Part shown: positions 33,044 to 41,485 of the stretch, piece by piece
Numbering within the stretch: position 1 is the stretch's first letter
How the letters are laid out: each line of letters opens with the position of its first letter
From: Nitratireductor sp.
GTDB lineage: Bacteria; Pseudomonadota; Alphaproteobacteria; Rhizobiales; Rhizobiaceae
Direction: 5' to 3'
DNA: 64,000 nucleotides
Assembly: GCA_020637805.1 (NCBI GenBank)
Contig: JACKJU010000002.1
Location: 321,330 to 385,329 of the forward strand
Notes under the pieces: generated by a model
Databases searched by the model: none
Told to the model about the DNA's origin: nothing
Seen by the model: only the letters and a program-made list of their open reading frames with translations
Made by a program: the position numbers and the translations under genes

Positions 33044-34021
33044 TCAGAGTCCTGCCTGGTAGAAAACCCCATCGGGCAGGCTGGTTGCCTTGCCGACAAG
33101 CTTTTCCCCGCCGAGACGTGCCATGACCTCGAGCACGCGCTCTGCCTGCTCGTTGTCAACGGCTCCGGCGGCAGGAGTTCCTTCGAGGAAGCCATTCTTC
33201 AGCGCGAGGAAGTCGGCATCGCTCTTGACGTTCATCATGGGACGCAGCCGTTCCCATGCTTCGGGATCCGAGGCGAGCTTTTCCTTGGCAGCTATTGAGG
33301 CCGCTGCAAGCCCGGCAACGAGATCTGGCCTTGTGCGTACCAGATCACCCTTGACCACGTAGCCCAGCAGGGGAAAATCAGGATCGAGACCAAGGCTCCG
33401 GGCAGCGTCTGACACGGTTACCAGGTCGCGCATTCCCTTGGTGCTCATCTTTGCAGAGAAGTGCCAGAAGTTGATCGCGCCATCGACTTCGCCTGAAAGC
33501 GCAGACTGGAAGATCAGGGGCGGTGCGCCAAAGACCTGTTCAGTCTCGCCCTTGAGATCGAAGCCATATTCCTTCTCGGCAAATGCTCGCAGAATGAGCC
33601 AGCTCTTGTCGACGGGGCCACCGGCAATGCCAATCCGCTTTCCCTTGAGATCCTCAAGCGTCTGGAAGGGCGCATCCGACTTGACCATGAGCGAACCAAC
33701 GGCCTTGGAGTAGGGTATGAACACGAAGTCCTTGCCGGCCGCGCGCTGGCTGGCCACCCAGATCCAGTCCGCTACAACGATATCCGCCTCACCGCCCTGG
33801 AAGGCAATGCGCGTTGCCGGGTTTCCTGCCATCGGAATTGTTTCAAGCTCGAATCCGTTGGCCTTGTCGAGGCCGTAGTGCCTGATAGTATCGAGTTCCC
33901 AATTCACGGTGCCCGTGTTCAGAACCGCAGCCCTGAGCGTTGGCAGGTCCGCTGCGGATGCGGAATTGGCGGCCATCCATGCAAGAAGGACGAGTGCGGC
34001 AAGACGCGTGAATATGGACAT
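33044..34021 (-). CDS. NitT/TauT-type ABC transporter substrate-binding protein
   Basis: The 325-residue protein starts at 34021 behind GAGGAAATC and has a signal peptide ending at ASAADLP. The mature part shows the NMT1/TauA-like fold: LRAAVLNTGTVNWELDTIRH near residue 30, GGEADIVVADWIWVASQRAA near residue 75, and LKGKRIGIAGGPVDKSW near residue 126. A W at GINFWHF-like position replaces typical residues. The ligand is unknown. Its place inside the PQQ cluster, next to the CXXCW gene, suggests a substrate or metal complex needed for alcohol oxidation, but sulfonate or similar uptake cannot be excluded. Confidence 0.84.
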   Translation of the reverse strand: MSIFTRLAALVLLAWMAANSASAADLPTLRAAVLNTGTVNWELDTIRHYGLDKANGFELETIPMAGNPATRIAFQGGEADIVVADWIWVASQRAAGKDFVFIPYSKAVGSLMVKSDAPFQTLEDLKGKRIGIAGGPVDKSWLILRAFAEKEYGFDLKGETEQVFGAPPLIFQSALSGEVDGAINFWHFSAKMSTKGMRDLVTVSDAARSLGLDPDFPLLGYVVKGDLVRTRPDLVAGLAAASIAAKEKLASDPEAWERLRPMMNVKSDADFLALKNGFLEGTPAAGAVDNEQAERVLEVMARLGGEKLVGKATSLPDGVFYQAGL

Positions 34022-34052
34022 GATTTCCTCCCGAAAATTGGGCTGCACCTCC

Positions 34053-34700
34053 ATGCAGCCGCATTCCCGAAACGATAGGGTGCGCTTCTGGACCGCGCAA
34101 TCTGCCAAAGCGGTCGCCGTGGCGCTTTTGACTTGTACATTGGTACAAGTTCCAGCCGGATTCGGGGCTTTTGCTGCATCGTACAAGGAAATCCGCGAGC
34201 AGAGACCGGAACTGTTTCACCCGAAGACAGGGTTCCGGATTGACCGGCAGCGTGCACCCGTTCCCGACGATGTTCCACCTCCGGTGCGGATCGCCGATAC
34301 GCAAGAAGTGGCCGCTCTTTCTTCTTCCGGTGCCCTGCTGCTTGACGTATATGCGGCGCTGAATTCGCGCTTCGACGAGTTGGACGGGCGATGGCTCGTT
34401 TCAAAGTCACACAGGAGCATTCCTGGCGCAGTCTGGCTTCCGGAAACCGGGCGAGGCGTACTGGAAGCGCAAATGAGCCACTACCTGGAGACGAATCTGG
34501 AGGAGCTCACGGATGGCGATCGCTCGAAATACATTGTCGTTTTTTGTGTGTCGGATTGCTGGATGAGCTGGAATGCCTCGCAGAGAATCGCCGGCCTCGG
34601 CTACACGAAGATCTACTGGTACCCACTGGGGGTGGATGGCTGGGAAGAAGCCGGTCATTCTCTGGAGCCAGTGGAACCGGTTCCTTTGAAAATCGAATAA
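34053..34700 (+). CDS. PQQ catabolism-associated CXXCW-motif (rhodanese-like) protein
   Basis: The product is about 215 residues, with a signal peptide (AVAVALLTCTLVQVPAGFGA) and a rhodanese-like domain. The domain has LLLDVYAAL near residue 100, SIPGAVWLPETGRG near residue 128, and the diagnostic motif VFCVSDCWMSWNASQRI near residue 172, where the two Cys are followed by Trp. The family is known as PQQ-dependent catabolism-associated CXXCW proteins. The start is uncertain: ATG 34053 or GTG 34080, both before the signal peptide. A perfect palindrome (34131-34150) lies within the signal-peptide codons. The gene is divergent from the ABC binding protein and 204 bases upstream of the PQQ dehydrogenase. 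Confidence 0.83.
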   Translation: MQPHSRNDRVRFWTAQSAKAVAVALLTCTLVQVPAGFGAFAASYKEIREQRPELFHPKTGFRIDRQRAPVPDDVPPPVRIADTQEVAALSSSGALLLDVYAALNSRFDELDGRWLVSKSHRSIPGAVWLPETGRGVLEAQMSHYLETNLEELTDGDRSKYIVVFCVSDCWMSWNASQRIAGLGYTKIYWYPLGVDGWEEAGHSLEPVEPVPLKIE

Positions 34701-34776
34701 TATCAATATTATAAGTTGCTTCAGGAGACTTCTTGCGTCCTCGTCGACCGCTGCGTGCAACGTTGGCAAGAGGGGT

Positions 34777-34792
34777 CTGTACCAAAGGACAA
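34777..34792 (+). promoter_or_regulatory. Candidate regulator site upstream of the PQQ dehydrogenase
   Basis: CTGTACCAAAGGACAA is 14/16 identical to the site at 26639-26654 and lies 113 bases before the dehydrogenase start. An additional perfect palindrome with 7-bp arms (ATAATAT-CA-ATATTAT, 34697-34712) overlaps the stop codon of the CXXCW gene and may belong to the same promoter region. Confidence 0.4.
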
Positions 34793-34904
34793 TACCGCAG
34801 CCTATTCGCCTCAACTACGATTTCAGCGCCGGGAAAATGTTGCCGGCATGGATGAGATCAGGTTCGCTCTGCCGCAACCGGCAGGAGGAACGGGAGGAGA
34901 AAAT

Positions 34905-36668
34905 ATGAAACGTTTTGCCCTGGCGGCTTTCGCCGGCATGCTTGCCACTACAACCGCATTTGCTCAGGTAACGGAAGCCGATCTTGCGGGCGACGCCTCG
35001 AGTACTGGCGATATCCTGACCAACGGAATGGGCAGGCATCTGCAGCGGTTCTCACCGCTCGACATGATCAACAAGGAAACGGTCAAGAACCTGGTTCCAG
35101 CCTGGGCATTTTCGCTTGGCGGCGAAAAGCAGCGTGGCCAGGAAACGCAGCCTCTTGTCTATGACGGCATCATGTATGTCACGGGTTCATATTCGCGGCT
35201 CTACGCCATCGATGTGAAAACGGGCGAGGAGGTTTGGCAGTACGATGCGCGCCTGCCGGAAGGTATTCTGCCCTGCTGCGACGTCATCAATCGCGGTGCA
35301 GCCATCTATGGCAACAAGATCTACTTCGGCACCCTTGATGCTCGTATCGTCGCGCTGGACCTGAAGACCGGCGACGTTGTCTGGCGCGAAAAAATCGCGG
35401 ACTACAAGGCTGGATATTCCTACACGGCTGCACCACTGATCGTGAACGGCCTGGTGATCACCGGCAATTCGGGTGGCGAGTTCGGGATTGTTGGTGAGGT
35501 TCAGGCACGCGATGCCGAAACCGGCGAACTTGTCTGGACCCGCCCGGTAATCGAAGGGCACATGGGTACCTTCAAGGGCAAGGAATCCTCCATGACCGGG
35601 ACGCTCAACGCTTCCTGGCCAGGCGACATGTGGAAAACCGGCGGCGGCGCTACCTGGCTCGGCGGCTCCTACGATGCAGATACCGATACCCTCGTGTTCG
35701 GTGCCGGAAACCCCGCACCCTGGAACTCCTGGCTGCGCAATGCGGGAGAAAAGAACGACGGTAGCGGAGACAATCTCTATGCCGCCTCCCGTATCGGCAT
35801 CAATCCCGAGAACGGGGAGATCAAGTGGCACTTCCAGACCACGCCACGTGAAGGCTGGGACTTCGATGGCGTCAATGAAGTGGTTGCCTTTACAGACCGC
35901 TCCGGCAACAAGCGTTTTGCCACGGCAGACCGCAACGGCTTCTTCTACGTGCTCAATCGCGAGGACGGAAAGTTTGTTTCTGCGACGCCATTCGTGAAGA
36001 ACATCACGTGGGCGAGCGGCATCGACGAGAATGGCCGTCCCATCTACAACGAGGACAACCGGCCCGGCAATCCGACCGGTGCGGCTGACGGCAAGAAGGG
36101 CGAAACCGTCTTCTCCGTACCGTCCTTCCTGGGTGGCAAGAACTGGATGCCGATGGCGCACAGCCCGCAAACCGGCCTTTTCTACGTGCCCTCCAATGAA
36201 TGGGGCATGGATATCTGGAATGAGCCTGTAACCTACAAGAAAGGTGCGGCTTACCTCGGTTCGGGCTTCACCATCAAGCCGATCTTCGAGGACCATATCG
36301 GCTCGCTGAAGGCAATCGATCCCGACACCGGCGAAATCAAGTGGGAGTACAAGAACGATGCTCCGCTGTGGGGTGGCGTGATGGCAACCGGTGGCGGCCT
36401 GGTATTCACCGGAACTCCGGAAGGCTATCTCAAGGCCTTCGATGCCGAATCCGGCGAAGAACTCTGGAAGTTCCAGACCGGCTCGGGAATTGTCGGCCAG
36501 CCAGTCACATGGGAAATGGATGGCGAGCAATATGTGGCCGTCGCATCGGGATGGGGAGGTGCCGTTCCGCTGTGGGGTGGCGAGGTTGCCAAGAAGGTCA
36601 ACTACCTCAACCAGGGCGGTTCGATCTGGGTATTCAAACTTCCCAAGCAACTGGCGATGGCCAAGTAA
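34905..36668 (+). CDS. PQQ-dependent alcohol dehydrogenase, lanthanide-type (ExaF/PedH-like)
   Basis: The 587-residue periplasmic quinoprotein has a signal peptide cut near TAFAQ (residue 21) and eight tryptophan-docking propeller blades (for example DVKTGEEVWQYDARLP, DLKTGDVVWREKIADYKAGY). The vicinal disulfide pair over PQQ is Cys124-Cys125 in LPCCDVINRG. The catalytic Asp is Asp319 in GWDFDGVNE. Asp321, two residues on, is the extra ligand found in lanthanide-dependent enzymes, where calcium enzymes have Ala, Ser or Thr. The segment PGDMWKTGGGATWLGGSYD places it with ethanol-type ExaF/PedH enzymes and not strict XoxF. The start at 34905 follows GGGAGGAGAAAAT. A strong terminator follows, so it is transcribed as a single gene. 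It oxidises primary alcohols and possibly aldehydes. Confidence 0.9.
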   Translation: MKRFALAAFAGMLATTTAFAQVTEADLAGDASSTGDILTNGMGRHLQRFSPLDMINKETVKNLVPAWAFSLGGEKQRGQETQPLVYDGIMYVTGSYSRLYAIDVKTGEEVWQYDARLPEGILPCCDVINRGAAIYGNKIYFGTLDARIVALDLKTGDVVWREKIADYKAGYSYTAAPLIVNGLVITGNSGGEFGIVGEVQARDAETGELVWTRPVIEGHMGTFKGKESSMTGTLNASWPGDMWKTGGGATWLGGSYDADTDTLVFGAGNPAPWNSWLRNAGEKNDGSGDNLYAASRIGINPENGEIKWHFQTTPREGWDFDGVNEVVAFTDRSGNKRFATADRNGFFYVLNREDGKFVSATPFVKNITWASGIDENGRPIYNEDNRPGNPTGAADGKKGETVFSVPSFLGGKNWMPMAHSPQTGLFYVPSNEWGMDIWNEPVTYKKGAAYLGSGFTIKPIFEDHIGSLKAIDPDTGEIKWEYKNDAPLWGGVMATGGGLVFTGTPEGYLKAFDAESGEELWKFQTGSGIVGQPVTWEMDGEQYVAVASGWGGAVPLWGGEVAKKVNYLNQGGSIWVFKLPKQLAMAK

Positions 36669-36686
36669 CACTGTCGCGGGTACAAT

Positions 36687-36716
36687 CTGGCGGGCCAAGT
36701 GCCCGCCAGTTTTCTT
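36687..36716 (+). terminator. Rho-independent terminator after the PQQ dehydrogenase
   Basis: A perfect 9-bp GC-rich stem CTGGCGGGC/GCCCGCCAG with a 5-nt loop is followed by TTTTCTT, 18 bases after the dehydrogenase stop. Confidence 0.88.
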
Positions 36717-36746
36717 GCTGGCTTCGAGTATGCGGGAGTTTGACCC

Positions 36747-37466
36747 ATGATTGAAACGAACGCAGCAGGTCGTGGTTCGTCAGAGGCCGCCCGGTTTCTG
36801 ATTATCGATGATCATCCGCTTTTTCGCGAGGCGCTGATAGCCGCCGTCAACATCGCCTATCCGGACGCGGTTACCGATGAGTGCGAGTCCCTTACCGGCG
36901 CAATGTCCAGATTGCACGATGACGACGGATACGATCTTGCATTGCTGGATCTGAAGATCCCTGACACGGTCGGGCTGGAAGGTCTTCTCGACATAAGGGC
37001 CCGCCATCCCAGACTTCCGATCGTGGTGGTTTCCGGTCACGAGGATCCGAGGATCATCAAGTCGGTCCTGTCATATGGGGCGGCGGGGTTTATCTCGAAA
37101 TCCACCAACAAGCGGGAACTGACCGAAGCTATCCAGTCGGTCATGAACGGCGAGATATATGTTCCCGCCAGCTATGAGGAACCTGCAGGAAGTGACGCTG
37201 AGGACGCCAGGCGTGGCGAGATGCTCAAGAGCCTTTCCACCCTCACGCCGCAGCAGTTTCGGGTCATCCGCATGCTGCGCGATGGACTGTTGAACAAGCA
37301 GATCGCATATGAGTTGCAGGTGGGCGAAACCACTGTCAAAGCCCATGTCTCGGAAATTCTTCGCAAGCTGAACGTCAACAACAGGACGCAGGCGGCCATG
37401 GAGCTTTCGCGGCTGAGCGGTCACGAAATCGAAGAGTTGAACTCGAAGTTCGACGTGGCCGGATGA
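36747..37466 (+). CDS. LuxR/NarL-family response regulator
   Basis: The 239-residue protein has an N-terminal receiver (FLIIDDHPLFREAL at residues 17-30, phospho-acceptor Asp68 in LALLDLKIP, Lys in GFISKSTNK near residue 115). The C-terminal LuxR-type helix-turn-helix spans residues 170-230 (LTPQQFRVIRMLRDGLLNKQ, VGETTVKAHVSEILRKLNV). This architecture matches the regulators of PQQ ethanol oxidation in pseudomonads (ExaE/AgmR/ErcA type). It lies directly behind the dehydrogenase terminator and is convergent with the kinase/FIST pair, the likely cognate sensor system. Confidence 0.88.
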   Translation: MIETNAAGRGSSEAARFLIIDDHPLFREALIAAVNIAYPDAVTDECESLTGAMSRLHDDDGYDLALLDLKIPDTVGLEGLLDIRARHPRLPIVVVSGHEDPRIIKSVLSYGAAGFISKSTNKRELTEAIQSVMNGEIYVPASYEEPAGSDAEDARRGEMLKSLSTLTPQQFRVIRMLRDGLLNKQIAYELQVGETTVKAHVSEILRKLNVNNRTQAAMELSRLSGHEIEELNSKFDVAG

Positions 37467-37573
37467 CGAATTGGTTCTGTCCGGCAAAGCCGAATTCATG
37501 CGCCGTCGGGCAGTGGCGCCAAGGGCCGGTCGGTCAGTCAGCCTGAAGTCGGCGTTCCCGGGGTCTCCGGGGA

Positions 37574-38926
37574 TCAGCCCTCGCGCTGGTACATGTGGCT
37601 CAGCAGGGCCCTGAGACGCGCCGGCCTCAGCGGTTTGTACATCAGGTCAAGGTTCATCGCCCGGACTTCCTGTTCGACCTTGTCGGAGGGATCTGCGGTG
37701 AAGATAATCGCGGGGACCTCGCTGCCGAGATGCGCACGAGCCCGCTTCACCGCGATGGTTCCAAGATCGCCATTGTCGAGGTGCAGGTCGGCGACGATTA
37801 CGTCGGGCAGCCAATCCCCTTCATCCAGGCGGGCAATTGCATCGACGGTTGAACTGGAAACACGTACATCACATCCCCAGCTGCTAAGGAGTTTCTCGCC
37901 TGCTTCAAGTCCTGCTGCATCGTTTTCGATGAAAAGAACCCGCAGGCCCGAAATGCTCGATATCAACGGCCTTGCCGGCCTTGCTTCCTCGTAGGTCAGG
38001 TTAGCGGGATTGAGCGCCGCCGGAAGCAGGATCCTGAACCGCGTTCCCCGTCCGACCATCGAACGCATCTCCAGCTTGTGGCCGAGCGTATTGACGGTTC
38101 TGCGCACGATGGACAGCCCCAGTCCCAGGCCGGAGCCGGAATCCCGGTCATGTCCGCGCGGCAGTGCCCCGCGATGGAACTCGTCGAAAATGCTCTCGTG
38201 CTGTTCGGCAGGTATTCCAGGGCCGGTATCGACGATATCAATCGAGATGCGGTCCCCGTGGTAATCCCTGGCGCGCACAACGACACCGCCATCGGTCGTA
38301 TACTTCAGTGCGTTCGAAACCAGGTTCTGCAGAATTCGCCTGAGCATCGTCCTGTCACTGAGAACGGCTTGCCGCTTGCACCTGAAACGCAGTTGCAGCC
38401 CTCGCTCTTCCGCAATTGGCAGGAAGTCCGAGGAGAGACGGTCGAACATGTCGCAGATGGCGATCGGTTCGATTTTTGGGTCGACGACACCCGCGTCCAG
38501 CTTCGAGATGTCGATCAGTGTCTTGAGCAGTTCGTTCATGCCGTCGAGAGAACGTTCGATCTGCAATGCGAGGGTTCGTCCCGTTTCCGTCTGTTGCAGG
38601 TCAGTCAACACCGAAAGAGAGAGCAGCGCGGCGTTCAGCGGCTGAAGCACGTCGTGGCTCGCGGCAGCAAGGAACCGGGTCTTGGCGAGGTTGGCCAGTT
38701 CGGCAAGTTCCTTGGCCGCGGCAAGTTCGGTATTGGCACGTTCGACACGCCTGAGCGCGTTCGACAATTCGTCGGTCCGCCGTCTTACCTGGCCCTCGAG
38801 ATTGATGGCGGTCTGGAACAGGGAAAATGCATTTCCCTGCTGGTCCATGGTGCTCTCAACCCGTGCCATCAGCGCGCGGTTGATCTTGCGAAGGCGTTCG
38901 ATGTCCTCGACTTCCTCCCACATCAT
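37574..38926 (-). CDS. Hybrid sensor histidine kinase (NahK/ErcS'-like) with C-terminal receiver
   Basis: The 450-residue cytoplasmic protein has no membrane segment. An N-terminal coiled coil (residues 10-80) leads into the HisKA domain with His91 in LAAASHDVLQPLNAAL. The ATPase domain has NLVSNALKYT (N box, about 201-210), DTGPGIP (about 233) and GSGLGLGLS (about 264-272), and a receiver has Asp380 in DVIVADLHLD. The HDVLQPL form of the H box is typical of the NahK/ErcS' group, which acts in PQQ ethanol-oxidation control in Pseudomonas. Its start overlaps the FIST gene stop by 4 bases, so the FIST protein is probably its input domain in trans. Confidence 0.88.
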   Translation of the reverse strand: MMWEEVEDIERLRKINRALMARVESTMDQQGNAFSLFQTAINLEGQVRRRTDELSNALRRVERANTELAAAKELAELANLAKTRFLAAASHDVLQPLNAALLSLSVLTDLQQTETGRTLALQIERSLDGMNELLKTLIDISKLDAGVVDPKIEPIAICDMFDRLSSDFLPIAEERGLQLRFRCKRQAVLSDRTMLRRILQNLVSNALKYTTDGGVVVRARDYHGDRISIDIVDTGPGIPAEQHESIFDEFHRGALPRGHDRDSGSGLGLGLSIVRRTVNTLGHKLEMRSMVGRGTRFRILLPAALNPANLTYEEARPARPLISSISGLRVLFIENDAAGLEAGEKLLSSWGCDVRVSSSTVDAIARLDEGDWLPDVIVADLHLDNGDLGTIAVKRARAHLGSEVPAIIFTADPSDKVEQEVRAMNLDLMYKPLRPARLRALLSHMYQREG

Positions 38927-40116
38927 TCGCCCGCCTTTGCGTGTGCGAGGTCGGCTGTTTCCTCCACGATGCTGCCGAATGCCACGCCTGTCAGAGTCTG
39001 GTTGAGATGAAGGGAGCGGTACTGCTCGCCATAGGTGTTGAAACCAATGACCCGGTGTTCCTTGTAGAGCTTGGAAATCTTGTGCGTGACCTGCCTGTTG
39101 CGGGCATCAATCCTTCGCAGGACGCAATCGAAACCGAGGATGAAATCGATTTTTCCGATGCGCTCGCTGACGTCGGATAAACATTTTTCGGTCGAACGCG
39201 CCATTCCGGTGGGTTCGGCGACTGTCAGAACGATGCCGTCGTCAATGGCGCAAAAGAACGACAGGGAGTTGTCATCGTTCACCTTCTGTATGGAACGGCA
39301 GTAATACTCTCCGCCAACTTTCATGACGAGCGGATGGGAAGCAAAGCTCTGGGGATTTAGCGTAGCAGGATCGGTGCCGATAATGTCGGCATAGACCGTC
39401 GCCGCGGGGGCGGCATTGAACTCATGGACGATCCTGCGGTCAGGGTCCGATTTCGTGACCACCAGCTTCATCTCGGTCGGGACGAAATTGTCCGTCTTGA
39501 AGATGTGCACGGGCAAGTCGCAGGAAACGAGCAGAAGGATCGAGTTGCGTTCGAACACCTCGCCGTTCAGCACGAGCGAGGCCTTCTTGAAATCGAGATC
39601 GTCTCCGGCCGAACCGCCGACGAGCTGGAGATCATCCAGTCCCCAGTGGATGGAGGCGGTCGTCGCTTCCTCGGTGTAGGACATGCCATCCATCAGGCTG
39701 ATCGCGAAGGTGTTGCGATGCGATCCGTGCAACTGGTGAAAGGCCGAGCGGAAAGCCATCACCTCCGTGGCAATTTCCTCGATGCTGCGTTCTGCGGGCG
39801 AAGAAAGCCTGATGCCGCGTATCGTGAAATGTTCGGACGGGAAAAGAATGAACTGGATGCTTCCCTGGGTAACGCCTTCCGGCGTTATCTCGCCAGCGGT
39901 CGAACAGGCGGCATAGTGCAGGGTGGGTGCATTCTGTTTCATGAATGCCGCAATGTATTCAGCGTCGCTTGCGGCCTTCGAGAACACGATCAGCGCAAAC
40001 CCGATGCTGTTGCGCGTCAGGGCAATGCGAAGCAAGCCGGCGATTTCATCGAGACTGTCCCGCTCGCCGTAAATGCATGCGACCCCGGAATCGAAGCGGT
40101 CGATTTGTGCAGCCAT
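38923..40116 (-). CDS. FIST-domain sensor protein
   Basis: The 397-residue protein starts at 40116 after GGGGAGGAAAG. It contains the FIST N-terminal domain (about residues 25-215, with ALIVFSKAASDAEYIAAF, HYAACSTAGEITPEGV and VGGSAGDD) and the FIST C-terminal domain (about 235-380, with VYADIIG, ASHPLVMKVGGEYYCRSI, ILGFDCVLRRIDARN and VIGFNTYGEQY). FIST domains are predicted small-ligand sensors found with signalling proteins. There is no signal peptide, so it acts in the cytoplasm. Overlap with the hybrid kinase gene indicates a sensor-kinase pair that probably reports alcohol-oxidation status to the nearby response regulator. Confidence 0.88.
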   Translation of the reverse strand: MAAQIDRFDSGVACIYGERDSLDEIAGLLRIALTRNSIGFALIVFSKAASDAEYIAAFMKQNAPTLHYAACSTAGEITPEGVTQGSIQFILFPSEHFTIRGIRLSSPAERSIEEIATEVMAFRSAFHQLHGSHRNTFAISLMDGMSYTEEATTASIHWGLDDLQLVGGSAGDDLDFKKASLVLNGEVFERNSILLLVSCDLPVHIFKTDNFVPTEMKLVVTKSDPDRRIVHEFNAAPAATVYADIIGTDPATLNPQSFASHPLVMKVGGEYYCRSIQKVNDDNSLSFFCAIDDGIVLTVAEPTGMARSTEKCLSDVSERIGKIDFILGFDCVLRRIDARNRQVTHKISKLYKEHRVIGFNTYGEQYRSLHLNQTLTGVAFGSIVEETADLAHAKAGE

Positions 40117-40258
40117 CTTTCCTCCCCATGGCGGTCCGGCTCTCCCTGCCGATACCGTCATGCTCCTCATGCGCGACTTGCTGGCGCGTTCGCGAACGGT
40201 TCACCCTCACGAAGCGTCCGCCTGCCGTTTGAACCTAGCACGCGCGCCATGGCGACCG

Positions 40259-40275
40259 AAAGTACAGTATACTTT
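40259..40275. promoter_or_regulatory. Inverted repeat upstream of the molybdenum hydroxylase operon
   Basis: AAAGTA-CAGTA-TACTTT, with perfect 6-bp arms, lies 47 bases before the CoxG-like start and 142 bases from the divergent FIST start. It is a candidate operator for the cox-type operon, the FIST/kinase operon, or both. On the minus strand it contains CTGTACTTT, resembling the left half of the 26639/34777 motif. Confidence 0.35.
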
Positions 40276-40321
40276 GGAAACGCCACAATCCATTTTTCGA
40301 TACAGGAGTTTGGAGGAAAAC

Positions 40322-40774
40322 ATGGACTTGAATGGCGAGGAGTTTATCCCGGCGCCCCGTGAAAGGGTGTGGGAGATGCTTAACGATCCGGAGATTCTGC
40401 GTCAGTGCATTCCCGGATGCGAGACCCTTGAACAGGCGGAACCGGACCAGTTTTCCGCCGAAGTGGTTCTCAAGATCGGACCGGTCAAGGCACGGTTCAA
40501 CGGCGAGGTATTCATCAAGGACAAGAACTTCCCCGATGGCTATCGCATCGAGGGTGAGGGCAAGGGCGGTATTGCCGGTTTTGCCAGTGGTGGCGCTGAC
40601 GTCATCCTCAAGGAGCAGGAGGATGGAACGCTGCTCGAATACCGGGTGGATGCCAATGTTGGCGGAAAGATCGCCCAGCTGGGCTCGCGCCTGATCACGT
40701 CCACTTCGAAGAAACTGGCCGGGCAGTTTTTCGGGAAATTTTCTGAACTGGCAGCGCAGGCTCAAACAGCCTGA
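40322..40774 (+). CDS. CoxG-like SRPBCC-fold protein
   Basis: The 150-residue protein is a CoxG (carbon monoxide dehydrogenase subunit G) family member: FIPAPRERVWEMLNDPEILR near residue 8, IPGCETLEQ near 30, VLKIGPVKARFNGEV near 50, and DANVGGKIAQLGSRLI near 108. CoxG proteins have a StAR-related lipid-transfer fold and help membrane-anchor or assemble the molybdenum enzyme. It starts after TTTGGAGGAAAAC and precedes the small subunit by 66 bases. It lacks the C-terminal membrane helix of longer CoxG proteins. Confidence 0.87.
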   Translation: MDLNGEEFIPAPRERVWEMLNDPEILRQCIPGCETLEQAEPDQFSAEVVLKIGPVKARFNGEVFIKDKNFPDGYRIEGEGKGGIAGFASGGADVILKEQEDGTLLEYRVDANVGGKIAQLGSRLITSTSKKLAGQFFGKFSELAAQAQTA

Positions 40775-40840
40775 TTTGCCGCATTTAGGGGTGCCACGGC
40801 ATCCCGCCATTTTTGGCAAGATGATCAAGGGAGGAATTTG

Positions 40841-41311
40841 ATGTCGAAGGTTTCGATGACGGTTAACGGGAAGACCGTTGAGCGTGAGGTTGAGGACCGG
40901 ATGCTTCTAGTGGAGTTTCTGCGCGAGGAGCTGAACCTGACTGGCACGCATGTTGGCTGTGACACGTCGCAATGCGGGGCTTGCGTTGTGCATGTCGACG
41001 GCAAGGCGGTGAAGTCGTGCACGCAGCTTGCGGTTCAGGCGAGCGGTTGCGAGGTCGTGACGATCGAGGGTCTTGCGACGGGTGGCGACCTTCATCCGAT
41101 GCAGGCTGCGTTCAAGGAGAACCACGGACTGCAATGCGGTTTCTGCACGCCGGGCATGATCATGACGGCGGTCGACCTGGTCAACCGTGTTGGCGCGGGC
41201 AATCTCGACGAGAAGACGATCCGGGAGAACCTTGAGGGCAATATCTGCCGCTGCACGGGCTACCACAACATCGTGCGCTCGATCGAGGCGGGCGCCAAGG
41301 CGATGGCCTGA
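40841..41311 (+). CDS. Molybdenum hydroxylase small subunit, 2Fe-2S (CoxS-like)
   Basis: The 156-residue subunit has a plant-type ferredoxin domain (CDTSQCGAC near residue 42, then a further Cys in VKSCTQLAV) and an all-helical 2Fe-2S domain (GLQCGFCTPGMIM near residue 100 and NICRCTGYHNIV near residue 135). All eight ligand cysteines are visible. It moves electrons from the molybdopterin site to FAD. The ATG at 40841 follows AGGGAGGAATTTG; an in-frame TTG three bases earlier is less likely. Confidence 0.9.
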   Translation: MSKVSMTVNGKTVEREVEDRMLLVEFLREELNLTGTHVGCDTSQCGACVVHVDGKAVKSCTQLAVQASGCEVVTIEGLATGGDLHPMQAAFKENHGLQCGFCTPGMIMTAVDLVNRVGAGNLDEKTIRENLEGNICRCTGYHNIVRSIEAGAKAMA

Positions 41312-41485
41312 ATGGGGGCCTGAACGGGTCCTGTCATTGGGGCCTGAGTGGGTTTCGGTTGGCAAACGGTTGCATGCGAATAGCGAACAGAGGTTTTTTG
41401 GGAGCGGCGAGACGACAGGGACGATGACGGCAGGATTTCCTGTCTCGAAGTCCAGGTCTCGTTCTCCGGCAAAGGAGGAGACATC

